DNA of 10,683 nucleotides from DATLAN01 sp035527455. GTDB lineage: Bacteria; Planctomycetota; Planctomycetia; Pirellulales; Thermoguttaceae. The notes below the pieces were generated by a model. That model saw nothing but the letters and a program-made list of their open reading frames with translations, ran no database searches and was not told where the DNA came from. How positions within the stretch are numbered: the stretch's first letter is position 1; the number at the start of each line of letters is the position of its first letter. Where the stretch lies: the NCBI GenBank assembly GCA_035527455.1, contig DATLAN010000412.1, forward strand, positions 1-10,683, written 5' to 3'. A program made the translations under genes and the position numbers. Below are positions 1 to 5,745 of this stretch, one piece after another.

Positions 1-1
1 C

Positions 2-664
2 AATGGTCAACGCGCGGAGGACGCGACGCCGCACCTGTTCGCCATTGCCGGCCTGTTGGGCGAGGAGTGGTTCGTCCGCTCGTACTGGATCGTCGGTTCC
101 GGCAAGCCCGGCGCCGGTTGGGGCGGTTGGGCCAGTGCCGCGGGAAAGTTCCCCTCGGGCCGCATCCTGTGCTTCGACGACTCGACGGTCTGCGGCTACG
201 GTCGAACGTCGGTCGCCGGCGGTCCGGTCGGGCACCGCGCCGACGTGTACCACCTGTTCAGCCAATCGCGCCAGCCGGGCGAGCCAGAACCCGCCGCCGC
301 GCAGCCGGATCGCAAGGGCAAGAAGCGTTCTCCTTCGCCGAAGGCGTCGCCGGTGGAATGGTCGAACGAAAAGTCCCTGATCGTTCGTGCCATGGTCCTG
401 GCCGGCGATCGCATGGTTATTGCCGGCCCGCCCGACCTGGGCCTCAAGACGTCCGGGATTCTCGCCTACGAGAACGAAGAGGAGGCCCTGGCCGGATTCC
501 GCGGCGAAAAGGGCGTCATTCTGCGGATCGTCTCGGTCCAAGACGGCTCCGAGATTTCGCAATGCGAGCTGACGTCCATGCCCGTCTTCGACGGCATGTC
601 GACCGCTGCCGGCAAGGTGTTTATCTCGCTCCAAGACGGCACGGTCGAGTGTTGGGGCGAATAG
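2..664 (+). CDS. PQQ-like beta-propeller (BamB-type) protein, C-terminal part
   Basis: The frame is open from the left edge, so the true start lies outside the window; about 220 residues are visible, ending at TAG 662-664. The visible part reads HLFAIAGLLGEEWFVRSYWI, then a glycine-rich stretch, AGKFPSGRILCFDDSTVCGYGR, a Pro/Lys-rich linker (about residues 93-118), SLIVRAMVLAGDRMVIAGPPD and a closing MPVFDGMSTAAGKVFISLQDG blade. From family knowledge, this block order is typical of the C-terminal blades of the large PQQ-binding-like/BamB-like beta-propeller proteins common in Planctomycetes. These are generally exported and of unassigned function. The ending VFDGMxxAxGKVFISLxDGxVxCWGE is the usual last strand, so the 3' end looks intact. 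No signal peptide can be judged because the N-terminus is missing. The first mobile-element relic begins about 30 bp downstream. Confidence 0.8.
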   Translation, partial: NGQRAEDATPHLFAIAGLLGEEWFVRSYWIVGSGKPGAGWGGWASAAGKFPSGRILCFDDSTVCGYGRTSVAGGPVGHRADVYHLFSQSRQPGEPEPAAAQPDRKGKKRSPSPKASPVEWSNEKSLIVRAMVLAGDRMVIAGPPDLGLKTSGILAYENEEEALAGFRGEKGVILRIVSVQDGSEISQCELTSMPVFDGMSTAAGKVFISLQDGTVECWGE

Positions 665-696
665 GCCCGTACCGTTTGGCCGTTGGCCCGGAATCC

Positions 697-745
697 GAAT
701 CCGGGGACACAATACTAATCCGGAGAATCCGGGGACACAATACTA
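697..745 (+). repeat. Doubled left end of element copy 1
   Basis: The 21-bp motif GAATCCGGGGACACAATACTA occurs twice head-to-tail, at 697-717 and 725-745, with a 28-bp period. The second repeat runs into the 12-bp perfect palindrome AATACTAGTATT (739-750). The right end of the element carries one inverted version of the motif. Confidence 0.8.
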
Positions 746-783
746 GTATTGGCAAGATGGGATAGATTTCGTAAGTCTTGGGC

Positions 784-1041
784 ATGGCAAGATTGGCACG
801 GTTGGTCATTCCCGGTGTGCCCCATCATGTCACGCAGCGCGGCAACCGCCGGCAACGAACGTTCTTCAGCGATGGAGATTATGCCGTGCGGGCCGGTTTG
901 GTGGCCGATGCGGGGGAGTGGCCGTGGAGCAGTGCAAAGGCACACCTCATAGGTCGAAACGACCGCTTGGAAAGTACGGTTGGTCACGTGCTACGACCGC
1001 AGAAAGGCGGCGGGCCATCAAAGTTGCGCACACTGCCATAA
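784..1041 (+). pseudogene. RAYT (Y1_Tnp) transposase remnant, internally deleted
   Basis: The remnant starts at ATG 784 with MARLARLVIPGVPHHVTQRG followed by NRRQRTFFSDGDY, the canonical N-terminus of REP-associated tyrosine transposases. It then jumps to VRAGLV...EWPWSSAKAHLIGRND, the family's C-terminal region, and on to a basic tail (LRPQKGGGPSKLR). The middle, which should hold the HxH metal-binding motif and the catalytic tyrosine, is missing. A second segment before the basic tail also seems to be lost. The remaining 85 aa stay in frame, but about 14 of 85 residues differ from the sister copy at 1920-2177, with most nucleotide changes altering amino acids. That points to neutral decay rather than a functional short protein. 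It cannot be catalytically active as written. Confidence 0.8.
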
Positions 1042-1065
1042 TCAGTAATGTGTCCCCGGAATCAA

Positions 1066-1155
1066 ATGCTGAGCAGATACTGTTGTTGCAAGAAGGGCTC
1101 TGGTCCGGAGGAAATGCCGCGTGCGGAGTGGGAGCAAAAGCAGAAGGAGGATTGA
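1066..1155 (+). CDS. Cys-rich 29-aa small ORF, doubtful
   Basis: ATG 1066 lies three bases after the right end of the upstream element. The ORF reads MLSRYCCCKKGSGPEEMPRA and ends with EWEQKQKED at TGA 1153-1155, four bases before the ATG of the next ORF. The composition (three adjacent cysteines, charged tail) looks like a real protein tail rather than random GC-rich translation. There is no good Shine-Dalgarno sequence before ATG 1066. It may be the surviving 3' end of a gene cut by the element, sitting directly ahead of the 1159-1854 ORF. I do not recognise a family. Confidence 0.25.
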   Translation: MLSRYCCCKKGSGPEEMPRAEWEQKQKED

Positions 1156-1158
1156 CCG

Positions 1159-1854
1159 ATGACTTCTAACGTGTGGATGATGATTGCGAAGGCGACGATC
1201 TTCAGCGCCGCCCTCTCAGCCTACGGAGAGACGCAACACGTCTGCGAGAACGGTCGCGGCGTGAACCCGCGGAACGAGTGCTGCCCCGACAGCACTCGGA
1301 ATGAAGTTCAGCTGGGCAGGCACGTAAACGAAGACGACCACCAGAAGGTCGGGGAGGATGAAAGTCAGCGCCAACGTAGCGAACGGTTCTCGGGGAGTGG
1401 GCCATACCCAACCGTCCCGTGCGAGAAAATTCCGCCGAACGTTGTTTCAGTGTTGGTTTCTCAAACAGGCACATGCATGATTGGCGAGAGGCGTTTTGCC
1501 TCCGCGAAAGCTGCAGCAGACTGGCTGTCCGACTGCGAAGATCCGAAGCTGACCGGTGGAATACTCATTGTGTCTCACACGAAATCCGGAATTCCGCCGT
1601 TACCTATTGGTCCTTTGTGTGATCTTGCGGTAGCGAAAAACATCAACCTCTATATGAACAGTACGGTGAACGCGCAGATAAGACGGGCAGACGGCGCAGG
1701 ATCAGAGCGGGCAGCGTACCACGTAGTTCGCTCACGCTTGAGCGAAAAGGCCACGGACGACGCGCCGAACGATTGTCCGCGTGAGGCCCGTCGAGAGCAA
1801 GAGAAGATAAAGGCGAAGAAGAAGGGAATCCGGAATCCGGGGACACAATACTAG
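1159..1854 (+). CDS. Hypothetical protein, possibly exported, 3' end altered by repeat
   Basis: This encodes 231 residues. ATG 1159 is preceded by AAGGAGG at 1144-1150 with an 8-base spacer, a very good ribosome binding site. The N-terminus (MTSNVWMMIAKATIFSAALSAYG) could be a weak signal peptide. A polar low-complexity stretch rich in D, E, Q and R spans about residues 30-75. A compact region at about 92-170 (VVSVLVSQTGTCMI...AAADWL...GGILIVSH...PIGPLCDLAVAKNINLYMN) resembles an alternating beta/alpha fold. The pattern is loosely like the periplasmic part of ExbD/TolR, but this is speculative. Codon use is less GC3-biased than in the downstream genes, suggesting foreign origin or relaxed selection. 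The last residues (about GIRNPGTQY) and the TAG stop are encoded by the left end of element copy 2, so the original C-terminus was probably different. I do not recognise a family. Confidence 0.5.
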   Translation: MTSNVWMMIAKATIFSAALSAYGETQHVCENGRGVNPRNECCPDSTRNEVQLGRHVNEDDHQKVGEDESQRQRSERFSGSGPYPTVPCEKIPPNVVSVLVSQTGTCMIGERRFASAKAAADWLSDCEDPKLTGGILIVSHTKSGIPPLPIGPLCDLAVAKNINLYMNSTVNAQIRRADGAGSERAAYHVVRSRLSEKATDDAPNDCPREARREQEKIKAKKKGIRNPGTQY

Positions 1855-2199
1855 TATTGTGAATCCGGGGACACAATACCAGTATTGACAAGATGGGATA
1901 GATTTCGCAAGTTCTGGGCATGGGAAGATCGGCATGGTTGGTCATTCCCGGTTTGCCCCATCATCTCACGCAGCGCGGCAACCGGCGGCCACGAACGTTC
2001 TTCAACGACGGAGATTATCCCGTGCGGGCCGGTTTGGCGGCCGATGCCGGGGACTGGCCGTGGAGCAGTGCAAAGGCACACCTCACAGGTCGAAACGACC
2101 GCTTGGAAAGTACCGTTGGTCGCGTGCTACGACCGCAGAAAGGCGGCCGGCCATCAAAGTTGCGCAAACTACCATAATCGGTAATGTGTCCCCGGAATC
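1833..2199 (+). mobile_element. Internally deleted RAYT/IS200-like element, copy 2 (367 bp)
   Basis: This is the sister of the unit at 697-1063: same length, same orientation, the same doubled left end (1833-1853 and 1861-1881, 28-bp period) and the same inverted right end (2180-2199). The internal deletion junctions are also the same. It has inserted inside or at the 3' end of the 1159-1854 ORF, whose stop codon lies within the element's first left repeat. After its right end, the sequence to TGA 2261-2263 reads SESKEEPEPGSKLEFLWA in one frame, which might be the displaced C-terminus of that ORF. Confidence 0.75.
1920..2177 (+). pseudogene. RAYT (Y1_Tnp) transposase remnant, copy 2
   Basis: An 85-codon frame from ATG 1920 contains WLVIPGLPHHLTQRG, NRRPRTFFNDGDY, then VRAGLAADAGDWPWSSAKAH and a basic tail GRPSKLRKLP. 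The catalytic HxH and tyrosine regions are absent, exactly as in the copy at 784-1041. The start is more decayed (MGRSAWL instead of MARLARL), while the basic tail is closer to the family form. It is a non-functional relic. Absence of indels against copy 1 suggests the two copies separated fairly recently. Confidence 0.78.
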
Positions 2200-2355
2200 C
2201 ACAAGATCGGAGTCGAAGGAAGAGCCAGAGCCGGGGTCGAAGCTGGAATTTCTGTGGGCTTGACAACCGGATGGGACTTCGGTCCGCTGGGTGGGTCGAT
2301 TTTTGTCGACTGGGATTGAAGAAGCCCGAAAACGTAATTGTCGGAGAGTAGCAAT

Positions 2356-2880
2356 ATGCTGAAGATGAACCAGAGGCCCTCGATTGCCCATCTTCTCCCG
2401 GCAATTGGGCTATACGTTCTTGTTCTCTTGTGTGTTGACTTACCGAGGCATCTTAAGATTGATGCCGGTGTAACCATGCCGGGCGACGCTTCAAAGGCAG
2501 CCCTGGGCTACACCGTCGTTGGCTTGGCTGCAATTGTGCCCTACTTCTTGCTGCTGATGTTCAACTTGTCCAACTTGGATCGTGGAACGTTGGGCCGATG
2601 CTTACGTCATTCGCGCAAGCTCCAATACTTAATCGCTTGCCACGTCTTCCTGTGTCGTGTCTGGATGCTTAGTGCCTTCGAGTCCTTGTCGGCTCTGCTG
2701 CTGGTCTGGCCCAGTCCCTTGGGTAATGATGCTGGCACGGTGCGCCCGGTGCTAGTTGGTTTGATCGTTTTGGTGTCCTTGATCCACGTTATGTTTGAAC
2801 AACGATGGCTTAGGGAACATGGTTGGCGCTCGATCGAGACTCCCGTTCGGTGTGGCGTGGGGTCAGAGCTTGAACAATGA
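2356..2880 (+). CDS. Hypothetical membrane protein, four predicted helices
   Basis: This encodes 174 residues. I chose ATG 2356 because GGAGAG at 2342-2347 lies 8 bases upstream; a TTG at 2338 in the same frame is a weaker alternative. Four hydrophobic stretches are visible at about residues 9-28 (SIAHLLPAIGLYVLVLLCVD), 48-70 (ALGYTVVGLAAIVPYFLLLM), 91-118 (a long one containing CHVFLCRVWML and ALLLVW) and 129-148 (RPVLVGLIVLVSLIHVMF). A basic loop (DRGTLGRCLRHSRK) separates the second and third, so it is probably an inner-membrane protein. The last nine or so residues (about CGVGSELEQ) and the TGA stop come from the repeat at 2858-2888, so the native C-terminus may have been replaced. I do not recognise a family. 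Codon use is less GC-biased than in flanking core genes. Confidence 0.55.
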   Translation: MLKMNQRPSIAHLLPAIGLYVLVLLCVDLPRHLKIDAGVTMPGDASKAALGYTVVGLAAIVPYFLLLMFNLSNLDRGTLGRCLRHSRKLQYLIACHVFLCRVWMLSAFESLSALLLVWPSPLGNDAGTVRPVLVGLIVLVSLIHVMFEQRWLREHGWRSIETPVRCGVGSELEQ

Positions 2881-2951
2881 ATAGTGGTGTAGTGGCCCAG
2901 CGACTTTTCTCTTGGTCTCTTGGGGTCAGGCCGTGAACAATGAATAGTGGT
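2858..2951 (+). repeat. Two 31-bp direct repeats, 63-bp period
   Basis: TGGGGTCAG followed by four variable bases and TGAACAATGAATAGTGGT occurs at 2858-2888 and 2921-2951, with 28 of 31 bases identical. A 32-bp spacer lies between. The form (GGGGTCAG...TGAACAAT) resembles ends of a second RAYT-associated repeat family, but no transposase of that family is present. The first copy supplies the stop of the membrane protein ORF and the second abuts the RHS fragment. Confidence 0.75.
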
Positions 2952-3401
2952 TGTATCGGAACCTACGATGCGGCCGGCAACATGACGCAAGGTCCGGTGC
3001 CCGGCTCGGAGACCGATACCCACAAGTACGTTTACGACGCCTGGAACCGCCTGGCCGAGGTAACCGACGACGCCGGCACGCCGGTCACGATCGCCGAGTA
3101 TCGTTACGACGGGCTCGGGCGGCGGATCGGCAAGGTGGACGACTCGGCCGAGGGCGATCCGCGGTACGACTACTACTACGACCGCGGGCAGGTCGTCGAA
3201 GAGCATCTTGGCCAGGACGAGACCTACCCGTTGGCCCAATACGTCTGGCACCCGTACTACATCGACGCGCCGGTGATGCGTTGGAATGCGGTCACTACGA
3301 ACGATTTTCGGCGGCTGGGGAATTGTTGTTCTGAAAAAGTCGAAATCTCCAAGGTACTGTGGGCACGTGACTTGCGTCGAGGAAACAAGGGCCCGAATTG
3401 A
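2940..3401 (+). pseudogene. Orphan RHS/YD-repeat fragment, truncated at both ends
   Basis: Similarity to RHS/YD-repeat proteins starts at 2961 (TYDAAGNMTQGP) and continues with KYVYDAWNRLAEVTD, YRYDGLGRRIGKVDD, a Tyr-rich strand, VVEEHLGQDE and QYVWHPYYIDAPVMRW, ending near 3285. These are the YxYDxxNRL-type repeats of the RHS core shell. Upstream there is no RHS sequence, only a repeat end that supplies the ATG at 2940. Downstream, the expected core-closing motif (RYYDPxxGRFLSxDP) and any C-terminal toxin domain are absent; the frame simply runs on through unrelated sequence to 3401. RHS proteins are large secreted or surface proteins, often polymorphic toxins, of well over 1000 residues. 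This piece of about 110 residues is a relic of such a gene. Confidence 0.75.
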
Positions 3402-3730
3402 ACCGAGGGACGGCGGTTTGTCAAGGGGGCGCGGACGGTCGAAGTCGTGGACAGATAACGACTTACGCACCAGAACGACCGGCGGCCGGTATTGGCCGGG
3501 GTGGCGTGAGGCGGACAACAATTGTGGGAAGCAGGTTCAACGCACTCGGGCCCGCCGACGCAACCCGTTGCACGGCAATATGTTTCGCTGCTGGGTGCTC
3601 CGCAAGATGAAGCTTCGTCAAGGAGCGGAAACTTGCACCCCGGCCTGGGTGAACGATAATTGTCAGTACGCCGCACCCGGAGCGTGCCCGGTCGGAGTTT
3701 TGCAGATCATTACGCCAACGGAGCCACCCC
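3402..3730. other. Degenerate intergenic region without a supported gene
   Basis: After the RHS fragment I see no frame with convincing protein character. The longest frame (3286-3813) overlaps the signal peptide of the next gene and is rich in Arg and Trp with no motif. The stretch holds a small GC-rich inverted repeat near 3483-3500 (CGGCC...GGCCG) and a fragment of a palindromic repeat at 3596-3619. GGAG at 3720-3723 serves as ribosome binding site for the gene at 3731. No clear promoter was found. Confidence 0.5.
3596..3619 (-). repeat. Partial copy of the 54-bp palindromic repeat
   Basis: These 24 bases are the exact reverse complement of 8831-8854, the central and right part of the palindromic element at 8811-8864. 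The homology decays on both sides (a degenerate GGAGCG follows), so this is a broken copy. A 24-bp exact match is far beyond chance in a 10.7-kb window. Confidence 0.85.
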
Positions 3731-5062
3731 ATGTCACACCACCGCCCATCCTACCGAGTTCTTGCCCCGCTGATCTTGACGGTCATCGCCCTGAGTGCGC
3801 CGGCTCGGGCTGAAGACGGCGCCGAGCGATCGTCCGTCTATCGCGACGTCAAGGCGTTCCTGTCGAAGCACACCACGGTCGTCGAACTGGCCAACGACCA
3901 ACAAGGGCGGGTGATCGTCTGCCCCGAATACCAAGGCCGCGTGATGACCTCGACCCTGGACGGCGAAGACGGGATGAGCTTCGGGTTCATCTGCTACGAC
4001 TTCATCGAGAAGGGCCGGAACGACCCGCACTTCAACAACTACGGCGGCGAGGAGCGGATGTGGATCTCGCCCGAGGGAGGACAATTCAGCCTCTGGTTCG
4101 AGCCGGGCATGAAGACCCAGAAGCTCGAAGACTGGTACACGCCGAAGGATCTGAACGAGGGGCCGTGGGAAGTCGTTTCCGGCAAGGACGATCCGGTCGT
4201 GAAGATGAAGCGCAAGATGGAGCTGCAGAACACCTCCGGCACCAGGTTCGACGTCGAAGTCACCCGCGACGTGCGGATGCTCGGCCAGAAGGACCTCGGC
4301 GAGTTGTTCGGCAAGAGCGTGTCGAGGGTCCTCGGCCGCGAGGGCGTCAAGTCGGTGGCCTTCGAGACGGTCAATCGGATCACCAACGAAGCGGAGCCCT
4401 GGAAGACAGAGAGCGGCTTGATCTCCGTCTGGATGTTGGGCATGTTCAACTCCAGCCCGTCGAACGTCGCCGTCATTCCCTACCGCCAGGGCGAGGAAGC
4501 GGAACTGGGGATTCCCGTCCGTGCCGACTACTTCGGCAAGCTCACGGCCGAGCGGCTGAAGGTCCTGCCCGGTGTGATCCTCTTCCGGGCGGATGGGAAC
4601 TACCGCTCGAAGCTGGGCACCTCGAAACAGCGGGCCGTGGACGTGCTCGGGTCGATCGACTTCAAGAACCAAGTGCTCACGCTGGTGCAGTTCAACATGC
4701 CCGAGAATCCCGCCGACGCCCTGTACATGAACAATCTCTGGGGCAACCCGTTGGAAAAGCCCTACGACGGCGACGTGATCAACAGCTACAACGACGGGCC
4801 CAGCGAACTGGGGACCCAGATGGGCAAGTTCTACGAGTTGGAAACCCTCTCGTCGACGCGGGAACTCGCCCGGGGCGAGACCCTGACCCACTGCAACCGA
4901 ACCGTACACGTCCAGGCCGAGCTGAAGACGCTCAACCGAATCGCCAAGAGCGTGCTCGGCATCGATTTGAAAACGGTCGCCAAGGAGATGGCGATCGAGA
5001 CGGGCCGACTTCATGCCAAATCGCCGAAACACCGTTTGGTGCTGGTGAGAACCGACAACTGA
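3731..5062 (+). CDS. Secreted DUF6786-like protein
   Basis: This encodes 443 residues. ATG 3731 follows GGAG with a 7-base spacer. The N-terminus has a basic n-region, a hydrophobic core (VLAPLILTVIALSAP) and an ARA cleavage site at about residue 27, so the product is probably exported to the periplasm or beyond. Conserved blocks are GRVMTST (69-75), SFGFICYDFI (83-92), HFNNYGGEERMWISPEGGQFSLWF (100-123), and near the C-terminus LTLVQFNMPENP, YMNNLWG and GDVINSYNDGP followed by FYELETLSS. From memory, this order matches the DUF6786 family, a beta-rich fold related to galactose-mutarotase-like domains and found in Planctomycetes and Bacteroidetes; no reaction is established. A role in carbohydrate handling is only an inference. 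The gene stands alone on its strand and ends against a strong hairpin at 5070-5111. Confidence 0.75.
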   Translation: MSHHRPSYRVLAPLILTVIALSAPARAEDGAERSSVYRDVKAFLSKHTTVVELANDQQGRVIVCPEYQGRVMTSTLDGEDGMSFGFICYDFIEKGRNDPHFNNYGGEERMWISPEGGQFSLWFEPGMKTQKLEDWYTPKDLNEGPWEVVSGKDDPVVKMKRKMELQNTSGTRFDVEVTRDVRMLGQKDLGELFGKSVSRVLGREGVKSVAFETVNRITNEAEPWKTESGLISVWMLGMFNSSPSNVAVIPYRQGEEAELGIPVRADYFGKLTAERLKVLPGVILFRADGNYRSKLGTSKQRAVDVLGSIDFKNQVLTLVQFNMPENPADALYMNNLWGNPLEKPYDGDVINSYNDGPSELGTQMGKFYELETLSSTRELARGETLTHCNRTVHVQAELKTLNRIAKSVLGIDLKTVAKEMAIETGRLHAKSPKHRLVLVRTDN

Positions 5063-5069
5063 AAAGAGA

Positions 5070-5111
5070 GCGGCCCTGCAGCGCCTGCCCCGGAATCGCT
5101 GCACGGGCCGC
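5070..5111 (-). terminator. Strong hairpin between convergent genes
   Basis: GCGGCCC-TGCAGCG (5070-5083) pairs with CGCTGCA (5097-5103) and GGGCCGC (5105-5111), giving 14 base pairs with a one-base bulge and a 13-base loop. It lies 7 bp after the DUF6786 stop and 17 bp after the end of the minus-strand response regulator gene. Read on the minus strand, TCTCTTTTC follows the stem, so it is a plausible intrinsic terminator for the signalling genes. On the plus strand there is no U-tract. Confidence 0.6.
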
Positions 5112-5128
5112 CTGAAGCGACGTCCGCC

Positions 5129-5662
5129 CTACGGCTTTTCAGCCGAGGCCGAAACGGGGTTCCCTGCCGGAGGAACAGGCGATCGGCGGACGTCGTCGTG
5201 AGATTTCTGGAAACGGCAGGCCGGCGGGAATTCGTTCAGTTCCAGCCAGTAGGTAACGATCAGTCGCAGGGTTTCGATCAACTCGCAAAACTCGCCCGGC
5301 TTTTGGACGAAGCCTTGCGCACCCAAACGATAGGCTTTCGAGACGTCGTTCCGCTTGCGCGAGGCGGTGAAAACCACCACCGGCGGCAGTCGGAACCGGT
5401 CGCCGATGGTGACGCGTCGAAGTACTTGCAGCACTTGGAAGCCGTCCAACTTCGGCATTGTCAAATCGAGCAAGACCAATTGCGGCATTGGGGCCGGATC
5501 GCGACCGGCGTGCGAGCCGCAGGCCAGTAGGTAATCGATCGCTTCGGTACCGTTGCGGACGACGTCGACCTGGCACCCGAGGCACACCCGATTCAGCCCC
5601 CTTTGGATCAAGCTGATGTGTGCGGGGTCATCATCGACCAACAAAATGGTTTTCTGCCCCAT
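5129..5662 (-). CDS. Rcp1-type single-domain response regulator
   Basis: This encodes 177 residues. ATG (5662) has GAGG upstream, about 8 bases away. A single CheY-like receiver fills residues 4-145: ILLVDDDPAHISLIQRGL with acidic residues D10-D12, phosphoacceptor D66 in LVLLDLTMPKLDG, T99 in VVVFTASR and K121 in FVQKP. The insert between the second helix and the acceptor strand (CGSHAGRDPAPMP) and the GDRFRLPPVVVFTAS wording are typical of the Rcp1-like regulators that pair with phytochrome-type kinases. The tail (about 146-177) is polar and carries no output domain, so signalling must be by protein interaction or as a phosphate sink. It follows the CsrA-REC gene by 83 bp in the same direction, probably in one transcript, with the hybrid kinase upstream a likely partner. 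A hairpin lies just past its stop. Confidence 0.85.
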   Translation of the reverse strand: MGQKTILLVDDDPAHISLIQRGLNRVCLGCQVDVVRNGTEAIDYLLACGSHAGRDPAPMPQLVLLDLTMPKLDGFQVLQVLRRVTIGDRFRLPPVVVFTASRKRNDVSKAYRLGAQGFVQKPGEFCELIETLRLIVTYWLELNEFPPACRFQKSHDDVRRSPVPPAGNPVSASAEKP

Positions 5663-5745
5663 GGTTGTTTCCTCGCGGTTTCCTCCTTGAAGTTCTTGGA
5701 TCGGCAATCCCTCTTGTGCGAGGTTCTCTTCTTCGCGGCGCGGGT

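Larger units (their letters stand above)
697..1063 (+). mobile_element. Internally deleted RAYT/IS200-like element, copy 1 (367 bp)
   Basis: Near-terminal inverted repeats bound this unit: GAATCCGGGGACACAATAC at the left (697, and again at 725) and the complement of GATTCCGGGGACACATTAC at the right (1044-1063). Inside is an 85-codon remnant of a Y1 (REP-associated tyrosine) transposase. The second copy at 1833-2199 has the same length and about 93% identity by eye (about 25 differences over the 339 bp from the second left repeat, no indels). Both copies lack the same central transposase segments, so an already deleted, non-autonomous (MITE-like) unit appears to have spread or been duplicated. 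I see no convincing target duplication, as expected for IS200-like or RAYT elements. Confidence 0.75.

Noticed and set aside
1064..1160. Target-site duplication around element 1 or 2
   Set aside because: Bases flanking the two ends do not match beyond the element's own GGAATCC motif, which recurs at the left side and can mislead.
697..2199. Repeated motifs as a CRISPR array
   Set aside because: Only two direct motifs per site with 28-bp period, inverted versions at the far end, and a transposase remnant inside; this is transposon-end structure.
2338..2355. TTG 2338 as start of the membrane protein
   Set aside because: In frame but without a ribosome binding site; GGAGAG lies between it and ATG 2356 at ideal spacing for the latter.
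2607..3521. 304-codon minus-strand frame across the repeats and RHS fragment
   Set aside because: It spans two unrelated plus-strand reading units and repeat DNA. Its repeated TTIHCS segments are just the translated 31-bp repeats.
3286..3813. 175-codon plus-strand frame overlapping the start of the DUF6786 gene
   Set aside because: No family motifs, odd Arg/Trp/Cys composition, overlap with a real signal peptide, and the palindrome fragment lies inside it.
3734..5104. A 456-codon open frame antisense to the DUF6786 gene
   Set aside because: It mirrors a well-supported gene with signal peptide and family motifs. The antisense translation is His/Val/Leu/Arg-rich without domains, as is usual opposite GC-rich coding sequence.
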